The notes beneath the pieces were generated by a model. The model worked only from the letters and a program-made list of their open reading frames with translations. It searched no databases and had not been told where the DNA came from. The translations under genes and the position numbers were made by a program. Below are positions 42,411-51,524 of a stretch of DNA of 51,531 nucleotides, piece after piece (position 1 is the first letter of the stretch; every line of letters begins with the position of its first letter). This DNA comes from Flavobacteriales bacterium (GTDB taxonomy: Bacteria > Bacteroidota > Bacteroidia > CAIKAF01): NCBI GenBank assembly GCA_025055575.1, contig JANWWP010000004.1:1-51531 (forward strand), read 5' to 3'.

Positions 42411-43893
42411 ATTTCATGCCGGAGAACATACCCTGACCTCCGAAAAACTGTACCAACTGGCCCTGCAAAACGGGAAAATCACATTAACCGCCACAGCGCG
42501 CAACCGGCTTGAAAAAAACCGCCGCTTTCTGGAAGATAAATTGAAAGCCGGAGCCGTGGTGTATGGCGTCAACACAGGATTTGGGAAACTGTGTCAAACC
42601 CGCATAGAACCTCAGGCTTTGCAGGATTTGCAAATGAATCTGATTCGCAGCCACAGCTGTGGCACGGGGCCCTCCCTGCCCTATCCCATGAGCCGGATGG
42701 TGCTGGCCCTGAAGCTCCATAATCTGGCATTGGGGGTATCTGGTGTACGGCCTGTTCTGTGCGAGTATTTGCTTCGACTTTGGGAGAGCGGCTGGGCCCC
42801 GGTGATTCCCATGCAAGGCTCTCTGGGCGCCAGCGGCGACCTAGCACCGTTGGCCTATCTGGCGGCCGTTTTGGTGGGCCTGGGCTCCGTAGAAAACGAA
42901 CGTGGAGCGCGCCTTCCGGCTGGGGATTGGCTGAGGCAAGAAAATCTGGAACCACTGGTGCCTTCCAGCAAAGAAGGTCTGGCCCTGCTGAATGGCACGC
43001 AGTACATGGCAGCCCTGGGAGCCTATATCTGCGCCCGCACTCAGAAGCTCCTGCCTTTGATCTGGGAAGCTTATGTGTTGTCGAGCCTGGCCTGGGGGGC
43101 CGCTTCCGATCCTCTGCATCCCGCTCTGCAGGCGCGACGGCCGCATCCGGGACAAATTCGCGTAGCCGCGGCCTGCCGGGCGCTCTGGCCGGATGTTGCC
43201 CAAAAGCTCCGCAGCGAAGTCCGTGTTCAGGATCCTTATTCTTTCCGCTGTATGCCGCAAGTGGCGGGCGCTTCTTTGGATGTTCTGGATTTCGTGAACA
43301 GCATTGTACACACAGAACTGAACAGCGTCACGGACAATCCTTTGGTTTTAGACGAAGAAGACGTTTTAATTTCCGGGGGGCATTTTCACGGACAACCCCT
43401 GGCTCTTGCCTTTGATATGGCCGCCATAGCCTTAGCGGAATTGGCCGCCATCTCGGAACGTCGGCAATTCAGACTGCTGAGCGGGAAGAGCGGTCTGCCG
43501 GCCTTTCTGGCCGATGATCCCGGCCTCCAGTCGGGGTATATGATCGTCCAGTACACAGCTGCCGCTTTAGTATCTCACAACAAACAGTTGTGTACGCCGG
43601 CCTCGGTGGACAGTCTGGAAAGCAGCGACGGCCAGGAAGACCACGTGAGCATGGGCGCCAACGCAGCCAATAAACTCCTTCAGGTCTGGGACAATCTGTG
43701 TCGGGTTGTTGCCTACGAATGGCTGGTGGCCTCACGCGCCTGCTTATTCCGAACCGGTGGCGATTCCGAAATCATTGAACTTATGCCCCATGGAAAAGCC
43801 TTCTTACAAGCAGCTCCGCCCCACAAGGGCGATGTGTGGATGGATGCCCGTTTACGCGCCGCCGAAAAATTCATACAGGATGCCACACTTTAA
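42400..43893 (+). CDS. hutH: Histidine ammonia-lyase
   Basis: 497 residues. HAL removes ammonia from histidine to give urocanate, the first step of histidine breakdown. The self-made MIO cofactor comes from Ala144-Ser145-Gly146 in GSLGASGDLAPLAYL. The segment VYGVNTGFGKL carries Y55, and LIRSHSCGTG has H85, which favours histidine (or tyrosine) over phenylalanine. The HutU, HutI and HutG genes are not nearby, so a tyrosine ammonia-lyase role cannot be excluded. It overlaps hisS at its start and the NTR-like gene at its end. Confidence 0.92.
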   Translation: MDAEFHAGEHTLTSEKLYQLALQNGKITLTATARNRLEKNRRFLEDKLKAGAVVYGVNTGFGKLCQTRIEPQALQDLQMNLIRSHSCGTGPSLPYPMSRMVLALKLHNLALGVSGVRPVLCEYLLRLWESGWAPVIPMQGSLGASGDLAPLAYLAAVLVGLGSVENERGARLPAGDWLRQENLEPLVPSSKEGLALLNGTQYMAALGAYICARTQKLLPLIWEAYVLSSLAWGAASDPLHPALQARRPHPGQIRVAAACRALWPDVAQKLRSEVRVQDPYSFRCMPQVAGASLDVLDFVNSIVHTELNSVTDNPLVLDEEDVLISGGHFHGQPLALAFDMAAIALAELAAISERRQFRLLSGKSGLPAFLADDPGLQSGYMIVQYTAAALVSHNKQLCTPASVDSLESSDGQEDHVSMGANAANKLLQVWDNLCRVVAYEWLVASRACLFRTGGDSEIIELMPHGKAFLQAAPPHKGDVWMDARLRAAEKFIQDATL

Positions 43894-44551
43894 CGGGCTT
43901 GCAATTCTCCATTGGGTGTATTTATTGCTTTTTTTCAGCCTCCCGATTGTCTTCCCCCAAAACCCGGATTGTGATTGCCCGGACCACCCCGGAAAACTGA
44001 CGGTCAAATCCACAGAAAAATTCGATGTCATTTTCCTGGGGCAGCCGGATACCCTATTCCCCTGCCATGCTCAGGATCGGGAAGCTCTTGCCCGCTTCAG
44101 GATCCTACGGCTGTATAAAGGAAAGAATATTCCACCCATAGTAGAAGTGATGTACCCCTGTGCGGGAGCCTGTCGGTTTGAATTCAAAAAACACGAAGCC
44201 TGGCTGCTTTACGGCCACTGGGCCGGGGGCTCCGGCCAACGTGTGAAGGTGGTGCCTTGCGAACGTAACCGCCTTGTACCGAAAAAGCACAAGGAGGACG
44301 AATACATTCTTTACAATGAAATGACGTTTGAGGAAGAAACTGTTTTCCTTCGAAAATATCTGTTGCCCGCATTTATTTTGCCAGATACATCCTTGGCCCG
44401 CCGGGTTGAGGCCGGACAGGTAAAAGCCATAGATGCCAACCGCAATGAACGCTTTGCCACAGATATTCAAAAACTGGTCCTGCTTTTGGCCTCTCTGGCC
44501 GTTTTTTTAGGGTTGTGGTTCTGGGTAAAACGCTGGTTTAATGATCGTTAA
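43880..44551 (+). CDS. NTR/TIMP-like secreted or membrane-anchored protein
   Basis: 223 residues from ATG 43880, overlapping hutH by 14 bp. A signal segment (LHWVYLLLFFSLPIVFPQ) is followed by DCDCPDHPGKLTV, then FDVIFLGQPD, RILRLYKGKNIPP and a CAGACRFEF segment, and ends the domain with a further cysteine in VVPCERN. This cysteine spacing and strand pattern resemble the netrin/TIMP (NTR) fold. A C-terminal transmembrane helix (LVLLLASLAVFLGLWFWV) with a positive tail suggests membrane anchoring. The family match is by pattern only and the function is unknown. Confidence 0.68.
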   Translation: MPHFNGLAILHWVYLLLFFSLPIVFPQNPDCDCPDHPGKLTVKSTEKFDVIFLGQPDTLFPCHAQDREALARFRILRLYKGKNIPPIVEVMYPCAGACRFEFKKHEAWLLYGHWAGGSGQRVKVVPCERNRLVPKKHKEDEYILYNEMTFEEETVFLRKYLLPAFILPDTSLARRVEAGQVKAIDANRNERFATDIQKLVLLLASLAVFLGLWFWVKRWFNDR

Positions 44552-44584
44552 GAGTCAGGAGGGAGTTTTATTTAAAAATTATTC

Positions 44585-45697
44585 TCAAACAGCTTCCCTG
44601 AAAACAGCCACTGCCGCATTACATCCCCCAAAGCCGGAAGCGGTTTTTAGTATGACGGCAGGCCCGGGCCTCAAATAAAAATTCTCTTTCACCACATGCA
44701 AAGGAAACACGGTGCCAGGTTTTTCAAAACCTGCTGAGGCGGGCATGACCCCCTCTTTTAGAGCTTCCATAGCCAGGATAAGCTCCACGAGGGCCGCTGC
44801 CCCAAGGCTGTGACCCAAATAACCTTTCAAACTGTGCATTGGAGTGGTATGCAACCCGAGGCGATAAAAGGCAGCCGACTCCATATCGTCGTTGTAAAGT
44901 GTGGCGGTGCCATGGGCTGAAATAAAATCCACTTGATCCGGAAACACTTTTTCGTGGTTTAAAGCTTGAGTTATCGCCTTCTGCAAGCCTCGTCCCTCAC
45001 GGTCAGGGGCAGAAATATGCACGCCATCCAGTGTGAGCGCCGGGCGGCCGATCCTTAAGGAATGGACAGGCTTATGGCTGAGCCAGACCGCTGCGGCCGC
45101 TTCGCCCAGGTTGATGCCGTTGCGCTGCGCATCATAAGGCCTGCAAGCAGATGCTGAAAGCGCTTTCAATGCAGCAAAACCGGACACCACAAAATCCGAA
45201 ATTTCATCCGAAGCGCACACCAGCACATCGTCATAGCTTCCGAAGCTGATCAAATCATGGGCTAAGGCAACAGCTGCAAGGCCGGAAATGCAGGCCATGG
45301 ATATCGTAAAATCGTCTGCATCAGGCCAAAGCTTATCTTTTAGCCAGGCAGAAATACCCACCACCCCTGGCCGCGTCGCCCCTTCCGAATAACCCAAGCG
45401 TATATTGCCTTTGGTGGAGGCATAAACCAAAGCTCTTCGTCCGCCACTTCCCCCCACATCAAAGGACAGTGCCTGCCGCGCAGCGCACAAAGTGAAATTT
45501 TCAAGCCGGCTCATAGGCTCCGGCGCTTCCCAATCCTCAAAACCATTCAGAGAGCCTAAGGCGTAGGTACCCCAATATGTTTTCTTTTGCTCCAGACCCA
45601 CACAACCTTTCCAGAGCGCCTGTATTACTTCCTGAGGACTGTTTCCGAGAGGCGTCACAAGGCCGCAGGACACCGGGTACACTGGTCGCCCGGTCAT
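44585..45697 (-). CDS. Stand-alone beta-ketoacyl-ACP synthase-like protein
   Basis: 370 residues of the FabB/FabF thiolase fold. The catalytic triad is Cys136 in SMACISG, His262 in [11 protein letters not shown] and His296 in [10 protein letters not shown]. It is shorter than FabF (about 410). Such compact KAS proteins occur in the aryl polyene/flexirubin clusters of Bacteroidota, but no other cluster gene is visible here, so its pathway is open. It overlaps ruvB by 4 bp (ATGA). Confidence 0.87.
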   Translation of the reverse strand: MTGRPVYPVSCGLVTPLGNSPQEVIQALWKGCVGLEQKKTYWGTYALGSLNGFEDWEAPEPMSRLENFTLCAARQALSFDVGGSGGRRALVYASTKGNIRLGYSEGATRPGVVGISAWLKDKLWPDADDFTISMACISGLAAVALAHDLISFGSYDDVLVCASDEISDFVVSGFAALKALSASACRPYDAQRNGINLGEAAAAVWLSHKPVHSLRIGRPALTLDGVHISAPDREGRGLQKAITQALNHEKVFPDQVDFISAHGTATLYNDDMESAAFYRLGLHTTPMHSLKGYLGHSLGAAALVELILAMEALKEGVMPASAGFEKPGTVFPLHVVKENFYLRPGPAVILKTASGFGGCNAAVAVFREAV

Positions 45698-46755
45698 GTC
45701 GGCGTCTCCGGTGAGTTGGCCAGGTCAAACAACCCTGAACTGAAGCCCGGGAAGGAACGGCCCATGTGTCGGTACGCTTTTTCGGTGGCCACCCGGCCCC
45801 TGGGTGTACGATGTAAAAAGCCTTCCTGAATGAGGTAGGGTTCGTACACCTCTTCCAAGGTGCCGGCTTCCTCGCCCACCGCTGTGGCAATGGTGTTGAT
45901 TCCCACGGGACCGCCAGAGAATTTATCAATCAACGTGGAGAGAATTTTATGATCCATGTCGTCCAATCCATAGGCATCCACATTCAAGGCCTGAAGGGCC
46001 ATCAAAGCAATATCTCTTGAAATTGTGCCATCTCCTTTCACCTGGGCAAAGTCGCGCACGCGGCGCAGGAGTGCGTTGGCAATGCGTGGGGTGCCCCGGC
46101 TGCGCCGGGCTATCTCCAGGGCCGCCTCTGAAGTGATAGGGGTTTTTAGTATGGCGGCAGAGCGGCGTACAATCCCGCTTAAGGTGGCAGCATCATAATA
46201 CTCCAGTCGGGCCGTGATTCCGAATCGGGCCCTTAGCGGTGCCGTCAATAAGCCGGAGCGGGTGGTGGCCCCGACCAGTGTAAAAGGATTTAGATTGATC
46301 TGGACAGAGCGGGCGTTGGGCCCGGCATCAATCATGATATCAATCCGAAAATCTTCCATGGCCGAGTAGAGGTATTCCTCTACCACGGCGCTGAGGCGGT
46401 GGATCTCATCAATGAACAGAATATCATATTTTTCAAGACTTGTGAGCAAGCCCGCCAAATCGCCCGGCTTTTCAAGAACAGGTCCGCTTGTGATTCGGAT
46501 ATTGACACCCAGTTCGCGGGCAATCACGTGGGCGAGTGTGGTTTTCCCCAGGCCTGGAGGGCCATGCAGCAACACATGATCCAAAGCCTCCTGACGATGC
46601 AAGGCAGCCTTGGAAAAGATTTTTAGGTTTTCCACAATTTTTTCCTGCCCGGAAAATTCCTGAAACGAGGTCGGTCGGAGTTGTTTTTCAAATTCACGAT
46701 CCACCGGTTCCTGCTGACGCACTGCGCTTTCACCCGTCTTTTTTGGGGGGGCCAT
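45694..46755 (-). CDS. ruvB: Holliday junction branch migration ATPase RuvB
   Basis: 353 residues from ATG 46755 (two GTG codons just upstream are in frame). RuvB drives branch migration with RuvA. Walker A is [12 protein letters not shown], Walker [13 protein letters not shown], sensor [20 protein letters not shown], and the C-terminal winged helix includes [15 protein letters not shown] and [14 protein letters not shown] minus-strand TACTTTTG (46768-46761) lies five bases before this ATG, hinting at a very short leader. Confidence 0.97.
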   Translation of the reverse strand: MAPPKKTGESAVRQQEPVDREFEKQLRPTSFQEFSGQEKIVENLKIFSKAALHRQEALDHVLLHGPPGLGKTTLAHVIARELGVNIRITSGPVLEKPGDLAGLLTSLEKYDILFIDEIHRLSAVVEEYLYSAMEDFRIDIMIDAGPNARSVQINLNPFTLVGATTRSGLLTAPLRARFGITARLEYYDAATLSGIVRRSAAILKTPITSEAALEIARRSRGTPRIANALLRRVRDFAQVKGDGTISRDIALMALQALNVDAYGLDDMDHKILSTLIDKFSGGPVGINTIATAVGEEAGTLEEVYEPYLIQEGFLHRTPRGRVATEKAYRHMGRSFPGFSSGLFDLANSPETPT

Positions 46756-46760
46756 CACCA

Positions 46761-46768
46761 CAAAAGTA
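46761..46768 (-). promoter_or_regulatory. Possible -7 element of ruvB
   Basis: TACTTTTG matches TAnnTTTG and lies five bases before the chosen ruvB ATG, implying a leaderless or near-leaderless message. No TTG lies 17-23 bases upstream. Confidence 0.3.
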
Positions 46769-46850
46769 CTGAGAAAGCCAACCTAAAATAGAAAATTTTA
46801 AAGCCTAGATGAGCCCTCATTGAATTCAAATAAGGCTTGCCATCACCGCT

Positions 46851-47612
46851 TTAAAGACAGGGCGTGCGACCGCCATCCACAGGAATGCTCACACCGGTAA
46901 TATATCCGGCCCAGGGCGAAGCCAGAAAAACGGCCAGGGCGGCAGGCTCCTGCGGATCCGCAAAACGGCGAACTGGTATTTCGTGCAGCATGGCGGCCCG
47001 CACCTCCTCTTCAGGACGGCCGCTGGCCAAGGCTTTGCGCTGAATGATATCCAAAAGACGGGGCGTGAGGGTGGCGCCCGGGAGAATATTATTTACGGTA
47101 ATTCCGTGAGAAGCCCATTCATTGCTGAGAGTTTTTGACCAGGAAGCCATGGCACCGCGGATCACGTTGCTCACAGCCAACCCGGGCAAGGGCGCCTTAA
47201 CACTGGTGCTGATAATGTGGATCACCCTTCCGTACCCTGCCGCTGCCATGCCGGGCAGAAGGCGCCGGGCCAGTGTCTGAGCCGAGAGCACGTGCTGTCG
47301 AAAAGCATTAAGTAAGGCTTCCTCCGTGGCCTCCAACAAAGCGCCCGGAGCCGGCCCGCCCGTGTTATGCACAAGAATGTGAACCGGACCGGATTCTTCC
47401 AACAATTTCGTCACCTTTCTGTCCAGTTCCTGGGTGTCCAGCATATCGGCCTGAATGCGGCGAAAGCAGAGCGAAGCATCCATTTTTTCCAATGTGCGGC
47501 TGAGGCCGATCACCTGGGCTCCGGCTTTTTGAAAAGCTTCGCAAATGGCCTTGCCGATGCCATCTCCGGCCCCGCACACTAAAGCCGTTTTTCCTTTTAA
47601 ATCTATGAACAT
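46851..47612 (-). CDS. SDR-family oxidoreductase
   Basis: 253 residues from ATG 47612 (MFIDLKGKTALVCGAGDGIG). The NAD(P) motif is CGAGDGIGKAI, then LVHNTGGPAPGALLE (NNAG region altered to HNTGG) and the C-terminal PGATLTPRL and TGVSIPVDGGRTPC. The usual active-site tyrosine and lysine are not obvious: the region after IISTSVKAPLPGLAVSN reads VIRGAMASW, so the YxxxK motif appears lost. It may be a divergent 3-oxoacyl-ACP reductase-like enzyme with altered activity, or inactive as a reductase. Confidence 0.82.
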   Translation of the reverse strand: MFIDLKGKTALVCGAGDGIGKAICEAFQKAGAQVIGLSRTLEKMDASLCFRRIQADMLDTQELDRKVTKLLEESGPVHILVHNTGGPAPGALLEATEEALLNAFRQHVLSAQTLARRLLPGMAAAGYGRVIHIISTSVKAPLPGLAVSNVIRGAMASWSKTLSNEWASHGITVNNILPGATLTPRLLDIIQRKALASGRPEEEVRAAMLHEIPVRRFADPQEPAALAVFLASPWAGYITGVSIPVDGGRTPCL

Positions 47613-47667
47613 GGTGCACAAATATGAGATGATTAGAAAAATTATTACTCCTGTCTGATGCAACGCA

Positions 47668-47697
47668 TTGTATTGGTAAGCTCTCTCTTTAAATTCG
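47668..47697 (+). promoter_or_regulatory. Possible promoter of the subtilisin gene
   Basis: TTG (47668-47670), 19 bp, then TAAATTCG (47690-47697), one mismatch from TAnnTTTG. It would start transcription some 20-25 bases before ATG 47726. Confidence 0.4.
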
Positions 47698-47725
47698 CCT
47701 CTGCAAAAGAAACTCTCATCACTTT

Positions 47726-50700
47726 ATGAAAACACCTTCACTCTTTAAAATTCGGCACTCATTGCTTTGGGTCTGGCTTTTGGCACCTCAGCTTTTTCTC
47801 TGGTCTCAAACAGAAATGCCTCTTTTTCAGGAGGGTAAACTTTGGGTAAAAATCCGCCCGGAGGCTCCAATATCTGCCGCCGTTGCCCCCAATCCCCAGG
47901 ACCTTCCTTTGGAGGCCATTTATTTTCTGAAATCGTTTAAAGAAGAATTTGGACTCCGCCGTCTCAGTCAACCTTTTTTTGCCGCTAAAGATGATCCGGC
48001 CTTACTACGGACTTTTCTCATTGAATTTGATGCGTATCCTCTGACAGAATCTCTCATCCGCCGCTTGGAAGCCCATCCCTGGGTGGAATATGCGGAACGG
48101 GTTCCCTTGGATCGTTTTTTCCTGACACCCAACGACCCCAGCTACAATTCCCAGTGGGGACTCGCCAAAATCAATGCCCCTGGAGCCTGGGATTTTTTTT
48201 CTGCGGGTTCCAGTATCGTCATTGCGATTGTGGATGACGCCGTGCAACGCACCCACCCCGACCTGCAGCCAAATCTCTGGGTGAATGCCGGGGAAGTCCC
48301 AAACAACAATATGGATGACGATGGCAACGGCTATGTGGATGATATCAACGGTTACGATGTGGGCAGCAACGACAACAATCCCAATCCGCCGTCCAGTTCT
48401 TATGACCATGGCACCCACGTGGCCGGGATTGCCTCTGCTGCCAGCAACAACAGCACGGGAGTGGCTTCCATTGGCTTCAGCTGCAAGCTGATGTGCGTGA
48501 AGGCCACCAACACAGCCAGCGCCGTCACCAACGGCTACGACGGCATTGTGTATGCAGCGGCCAGCGGGGCCCGCGTGATCAACTGCTCGTGGGGTGGGCC
48601 CACTTTCACCAACACCGGCCAGAATGTCATCAATTATGCCTGGAACAAAGGCTGCATCGTTGTGGCTGCAGCTGGAAACGACAACGTGAGCACCCAGTTC
48701 TATCCGGCGGCTTTCAACAATGTCATTTCTGTGGCCAGCACCAACTCCAGCGATGCCAAATCGTCTTTCTCCAACTACGGCTCCTGGATAGATATTTCCG
48801 CGCCGGGCAGCAATATTTTTTCCACCACCGTCAACAGTTCGTATGGCAACAAATCGGGCACCAGCATGGCTTCCCCGATGGTGGCCGGCCTTCTGGGACT
48901 GATGTGGTCCCTGAATCCCGGCCTGCCGCGGGCCAATATCATCAACTGTCTGACTTCCACGGCTACCAATATCAACAGCCAGAATCCCAACTATGTGGGA
49001 CAACTTGGCGCCGGACGCATCAACGCCCAAGCGGCCATGCAGTGCGTGGCGTCCACGCTGAACAATCCTCCACAGGCGGAATTTGTGGCCAACACAACCA
49101 CGGTTTTTGCCGGGGGCACGGTCACTTTTACAGATCTTTCCACCTTCAACCCCACCAGCTGGTCCTGGTCATTTCCCGGGGGCACGCCGTCTTCATTTAG
49201 CGGTCAAAACCCGCCGGCCATCACCTATGCCAACCCTGGTGTGTACAATGTGAGCCTCACCGTTTCCAACGCCAATGGCAGCGACACCGAAACCAAGACC
49301 AATTACATTACAGTTTCGTCTGCGGCGGGCTGCCAGGGGATCAACTACCCGGTTCCATCCGGTTGGACGCTTGTGAATTATTACTCCGGTTCCAGCCCCG
49401 GCGCCGATGGCTGGGTGAACGGTGTCAATGTGTATGGAGACAAACAGAAAGCCATGTATTTTGACGCTTCCGCCCTGCCATTCACATATCTGACCGATTG
49501 CTATATTGCTTTTGGTCGCGCTTATTCAGCCAATTTAAATAAGATTGTCCCCATCCGGGTGTACGACGGAACGGCAGGCCCCAACGCCCCTCCCGGCGCG
49601 CAACTGGGCTTTATGAATCTGACCATGGGACAGATCCGAAATGCTGTACTGGCAGGAAATTACGTGTATGCCGATTTTGCAGATCCCATTCCCCTCCCTG
49701 CTTCTAAACGATTCTTTATCAGTGTGGATATGAGCAACTTGCAGTGGACCTCCACGGTCAAAGACACACTTTCGATTCTCAGCAATTCGGATGGACAAAC
49801 CACCAATTATCCCGTGTGGGAACAACAAAGCAACAACACCTGGTACCGCTATGGCAGCACGGGCTCTTTCAATCTGAACATTTCTCTGGTCATCCATCCT
49901 TTCCTCACCAACCAGCCGGCCCATGCCATGATGTCCCAGTCGGCCAACACCGCTTGCACCGGAGAGGGCGTCACATTTGATGCGGCCGGCTCCGTGGCCC
50001 AAGGGGCTATCCAATGGTCTTTTCCCGGGGCCTCCCCCTCCGTGGTGAACACCAATCCCAATCCCACCGTCTTTTTTAACACCCCCGGAACACACACTGT
50101 GAAGCTCTACGTCATTGGCGGGGGCTGCGAGGATCTGGACTCCGCCTGGAGCACCATCACCATCTTCCCCACACCGGTGGTGAGCATCAACGCTTCGGCC
50201 TCCGAAATATGTCCTGGCGCCAGCGTCACCCTCACGGCATCTGGTGCCAGCGGCTATACCTGGACGCCCGGGGCCTCCCTCAACACCACCTCCGGACCTA
50301 CCGTGATTGCCACCCCCTCTGCCACCACCACCTACACCGTCACAGGCACCAGCAGCAATTGCAGCAGCGCCAGCACCATCCAAATAGTGGTGCGCGACCT
50401 TCCGGATGCCAACGTCACCACCAGCAGCACCACCATTCCCTGCAAAGGTTCGGTGACGTTTGATGCCTCCTCATCTGAAGACGTGACGTCTTTTACCTGG
50501 AATTTTCCGGGGGGAGACCCGAGCTCATCCAACGCTTCCGTCGTCGTGGTCACCTACAATCAGGAGGGCACATTTCCCGCCAGCCTCAATGCTTCCAACC
50601 TGTGCGGTTCGGACGACAGCTTCTCTGTGAATGTGGTGGTCACCGGCCCTTGCAATGTCAGTCTGGAAGATGAAACCCAGACCATGGGCCTGTCTGCCAT

Positions 50701-50917
50701 CTATCATGCAGGCAGTTTGTGGATCCAAGGGATTTCGGATACCCCCGGTGGTCGCCTCCGCCTCATCAACACCTTGGGGCAGACACTGTGGTCGTTGCCC
50801 ATCCAGAATTCCGGTAGCGCTTTCACAGCAACCCTGCCACCCCTGGCTTCGGGCGTGTATTATGTGGTGGCCGATTACGGCCAGCGTAGGGAAATGGTGA
50901 AAATACTGGTCCGTTAA
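47726..50917 (+). CDS. Secreted S8 subtilisin-family protease with PKD domains and T9SS tail
   Basis: 1063 residues. The signal peptide ends near FLWSQ; a propeptide (~30-135) follows. The peptidase domain (~136-440) has the full triad: D170 in IVIAIVDDAV, H228 in DHGTHVAGIAS and S380 in GTSMASPMVAG, with oxyanion N318 in AAAGNDN. Acidic NNNMDDDGNGYVDDINGYD may bind calcium. Then come a PKD domain (FTDLSTFNPTSWSWSFPGG), a jelly-roll-like domain (~535-735), two further PKD-like domains (IQWSFPGASPSVVN; FTWNFPGGDPSSSN) with an Ig-like domain between, and a C-terminal ~75-residue type A sorting domain (LRLINTLGQTLW; PLASGVYYVVADYG). Probably an extracellular protein-degrading enzyme. Confidence 0.95.
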   Translation: MKTPSLFKIRHSLLWVWLLAPQLFLWSQTEMPLFQEGKLWVKIRPEAPISAAVAPNPQDLPLEAIYFLKSFKEEFGLRRLSQPFFAAKDDPALLRTFLIEFDAYPLTESLIRRLEAHPWVEYAERVPLDRFFLTPNDPSYNSQWGLAKINAPGAWDFFSAGSSIVIAIVDDAVQRTHPDLQPNLWVNAGEVPNNNMDDDGNGYVDDINGYDVGSNDNNPNPPSSSYDHGTHVAGIASAASNNSTGVASIGFSCKLMCVKATNTASAVTNGYDGIVYAAASGARVINCSWGGPTFTNTGQNVINYAWNKGCIVVAAAGNDNVSTQFYPAAFNNVISVASTNSSDAKSSFSNYGSWIDISAPGSNIFSTTVNSSYGNKSGTSMASPMVAGLLGLMWSLNPGLPRANIINCLTSTATNINSQNPNYVGQLGAGRINAQAAMQCVASTLNNPPQAEFVANTTTVFAGGTVTFTDLSTFNPTSWSWSFPGGTPSSFSGQNPPAITYANPGVYNVSLTVSNANGSDTETKTNYITVSSAAGCQGINYPVPSGWTLVNYYSGSSPGADGWVNGVNVYGDKQKAMYFDASALPFTYLTDCYIAFGRAYSANLNKIVPIRVYDGTAGPNAPPGAQLGFMNLTMGQIRNAVLAGNYVYADFADPIPLPASKRFFISVDMSNLQWTSTVKDTLSILSNSDGQTTNYPVWEQQSNNTWYRYGSTGSFNLNISLVIHPFLTNQPAHAMMSQSANTACTGEGVTFDAAGSVAQGAIQWSFPGASPSVVNTNPNPTVFFNTPGTHTVKLYVIGGGCEDLDSAWSTITIFPTPVVSINASASEICPGASVTLTASGASGYTWTPGASLNTTSGPTVIATPSATTTYTVTGTSSNCSSASTIQIVVRDLPDANVTTSSTTIPCKGSVTFDASSSEDVTSFTWNFPGGDPSSSNASVVVVTYNQEGTFPASLNASNLCGSDDSFSVNVVVTGPCNVSLEDETQTMGLSAIYHAGSLWIQGISDTPGGRLRLINTLGQTLWSLPIQNSGSAFTATLPPLASGVYYVVADYGQRREMVKILVR

Positions 50918-51130
50918 ACCGAGCGCTTGCAAATTTCTTGGGAGCCGGAATGGGCCCAGTAAATAGCCTTTCCGGTGAGAGGGGATTTGGATATGCATGG
51001 GCACGCTTTCCCGCCGCCTCCAAAGCATCCTAGGCCCACTTTAAGGCCTTTCATAAACTCAGGTACCGACCTTCTGATTATTTTTTTTATTTTTAATAAG
51101 GCCGCCTTGTCCGTCTCCGCCTGCAAGTCC

Positions 51131-51254
51131 GCGGGGCGGGCGGGGGGCGGCGTGGGCCGGCCGGGAGCTTCCGGCCGGTCGCTCCGTCCGGCGTCCGCCG
51201 CCCAGGCCCGCCCGCCCCTTGCGGGCTTTCCGGCTCCGCCGGGGCGGTTTTCTT
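51131..51254. repeat. GC-rich palindromic intergenic block
   Basis: Very GC-rich non-coding sequence containing a perfect hairpin, CCGGCCGG (51157-51164), six-base loop, CCGGCCGG (51171-51178), and further GCCCGC/GCGGGC pairs. It ends in a T-rich stretch. Its style resembles the block at 8660-8870. No credible gene is present. Confidence 0.55.
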
Positions 51255-51273
51255 TACTTTTTTAAAAAAGCCC

Positions 51274-51524
51274 GGTCCCTGAGTCGCCGCGCCCTGCGCG
51301 GCATATCGAACAACCGGTCCCTGAGTAGCCGCACAAAGTGCGGCGTATCGAAGGGCCGGTTGTAAAAACCCTATGTAGCATGCAGGCCATCGCATGGAAA
51401 GAACCGCGGCCCTGCGGGCCGCACAATGGCGCGGGGCTTCGATACGGCGCCGGAGGCGCCTACTCAGCCACCGCGTGCCCGGTCCCTGAGTAGCCGCGCC
51501 CTGCGCGGCGTATCGAAGGGCCGG
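51274..51524. repeat. Four copies of a short palindromic repeat
   Basis: A unit of the form GGTCCCTGAGTAGCCGC - variable - GCGGCGTATCGAAGG occurs directly at 51274-51310, 51316-51359 and 51481-51524, and inverted at 51437-51467 (CTTCGATAC ... TACTCAG). The middle parts differ (GCCCTGC, ACAAAGT, GCCCTGC; CGGAGG in the inverted copy) but keep the base pairing, so each unit can form a hairpin. Copies 2 and 4 are followed by GGCCGGTTGT. The pattern fits a REP-like dispersed element. Confidence 0.75.

Noticed and set aside
42759-43415. 218-residue frame inside hutH
   Set aside because: A frame shadow of hutH, whose MIO motif and length are convincing.
48005-49030. 341-residue minus-strand frame opposite the subtilisin gene
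   Set aside because: Rich in H, V, G and I from reading antisense of N/S/T-rich codons; no domain recognised.
51093-51395. 100-residue minus-strand frame over the right-edge repeats
   Set aside because: It translates the palindromic repeats (RYAA...AATQGP twice) and has no gene features.
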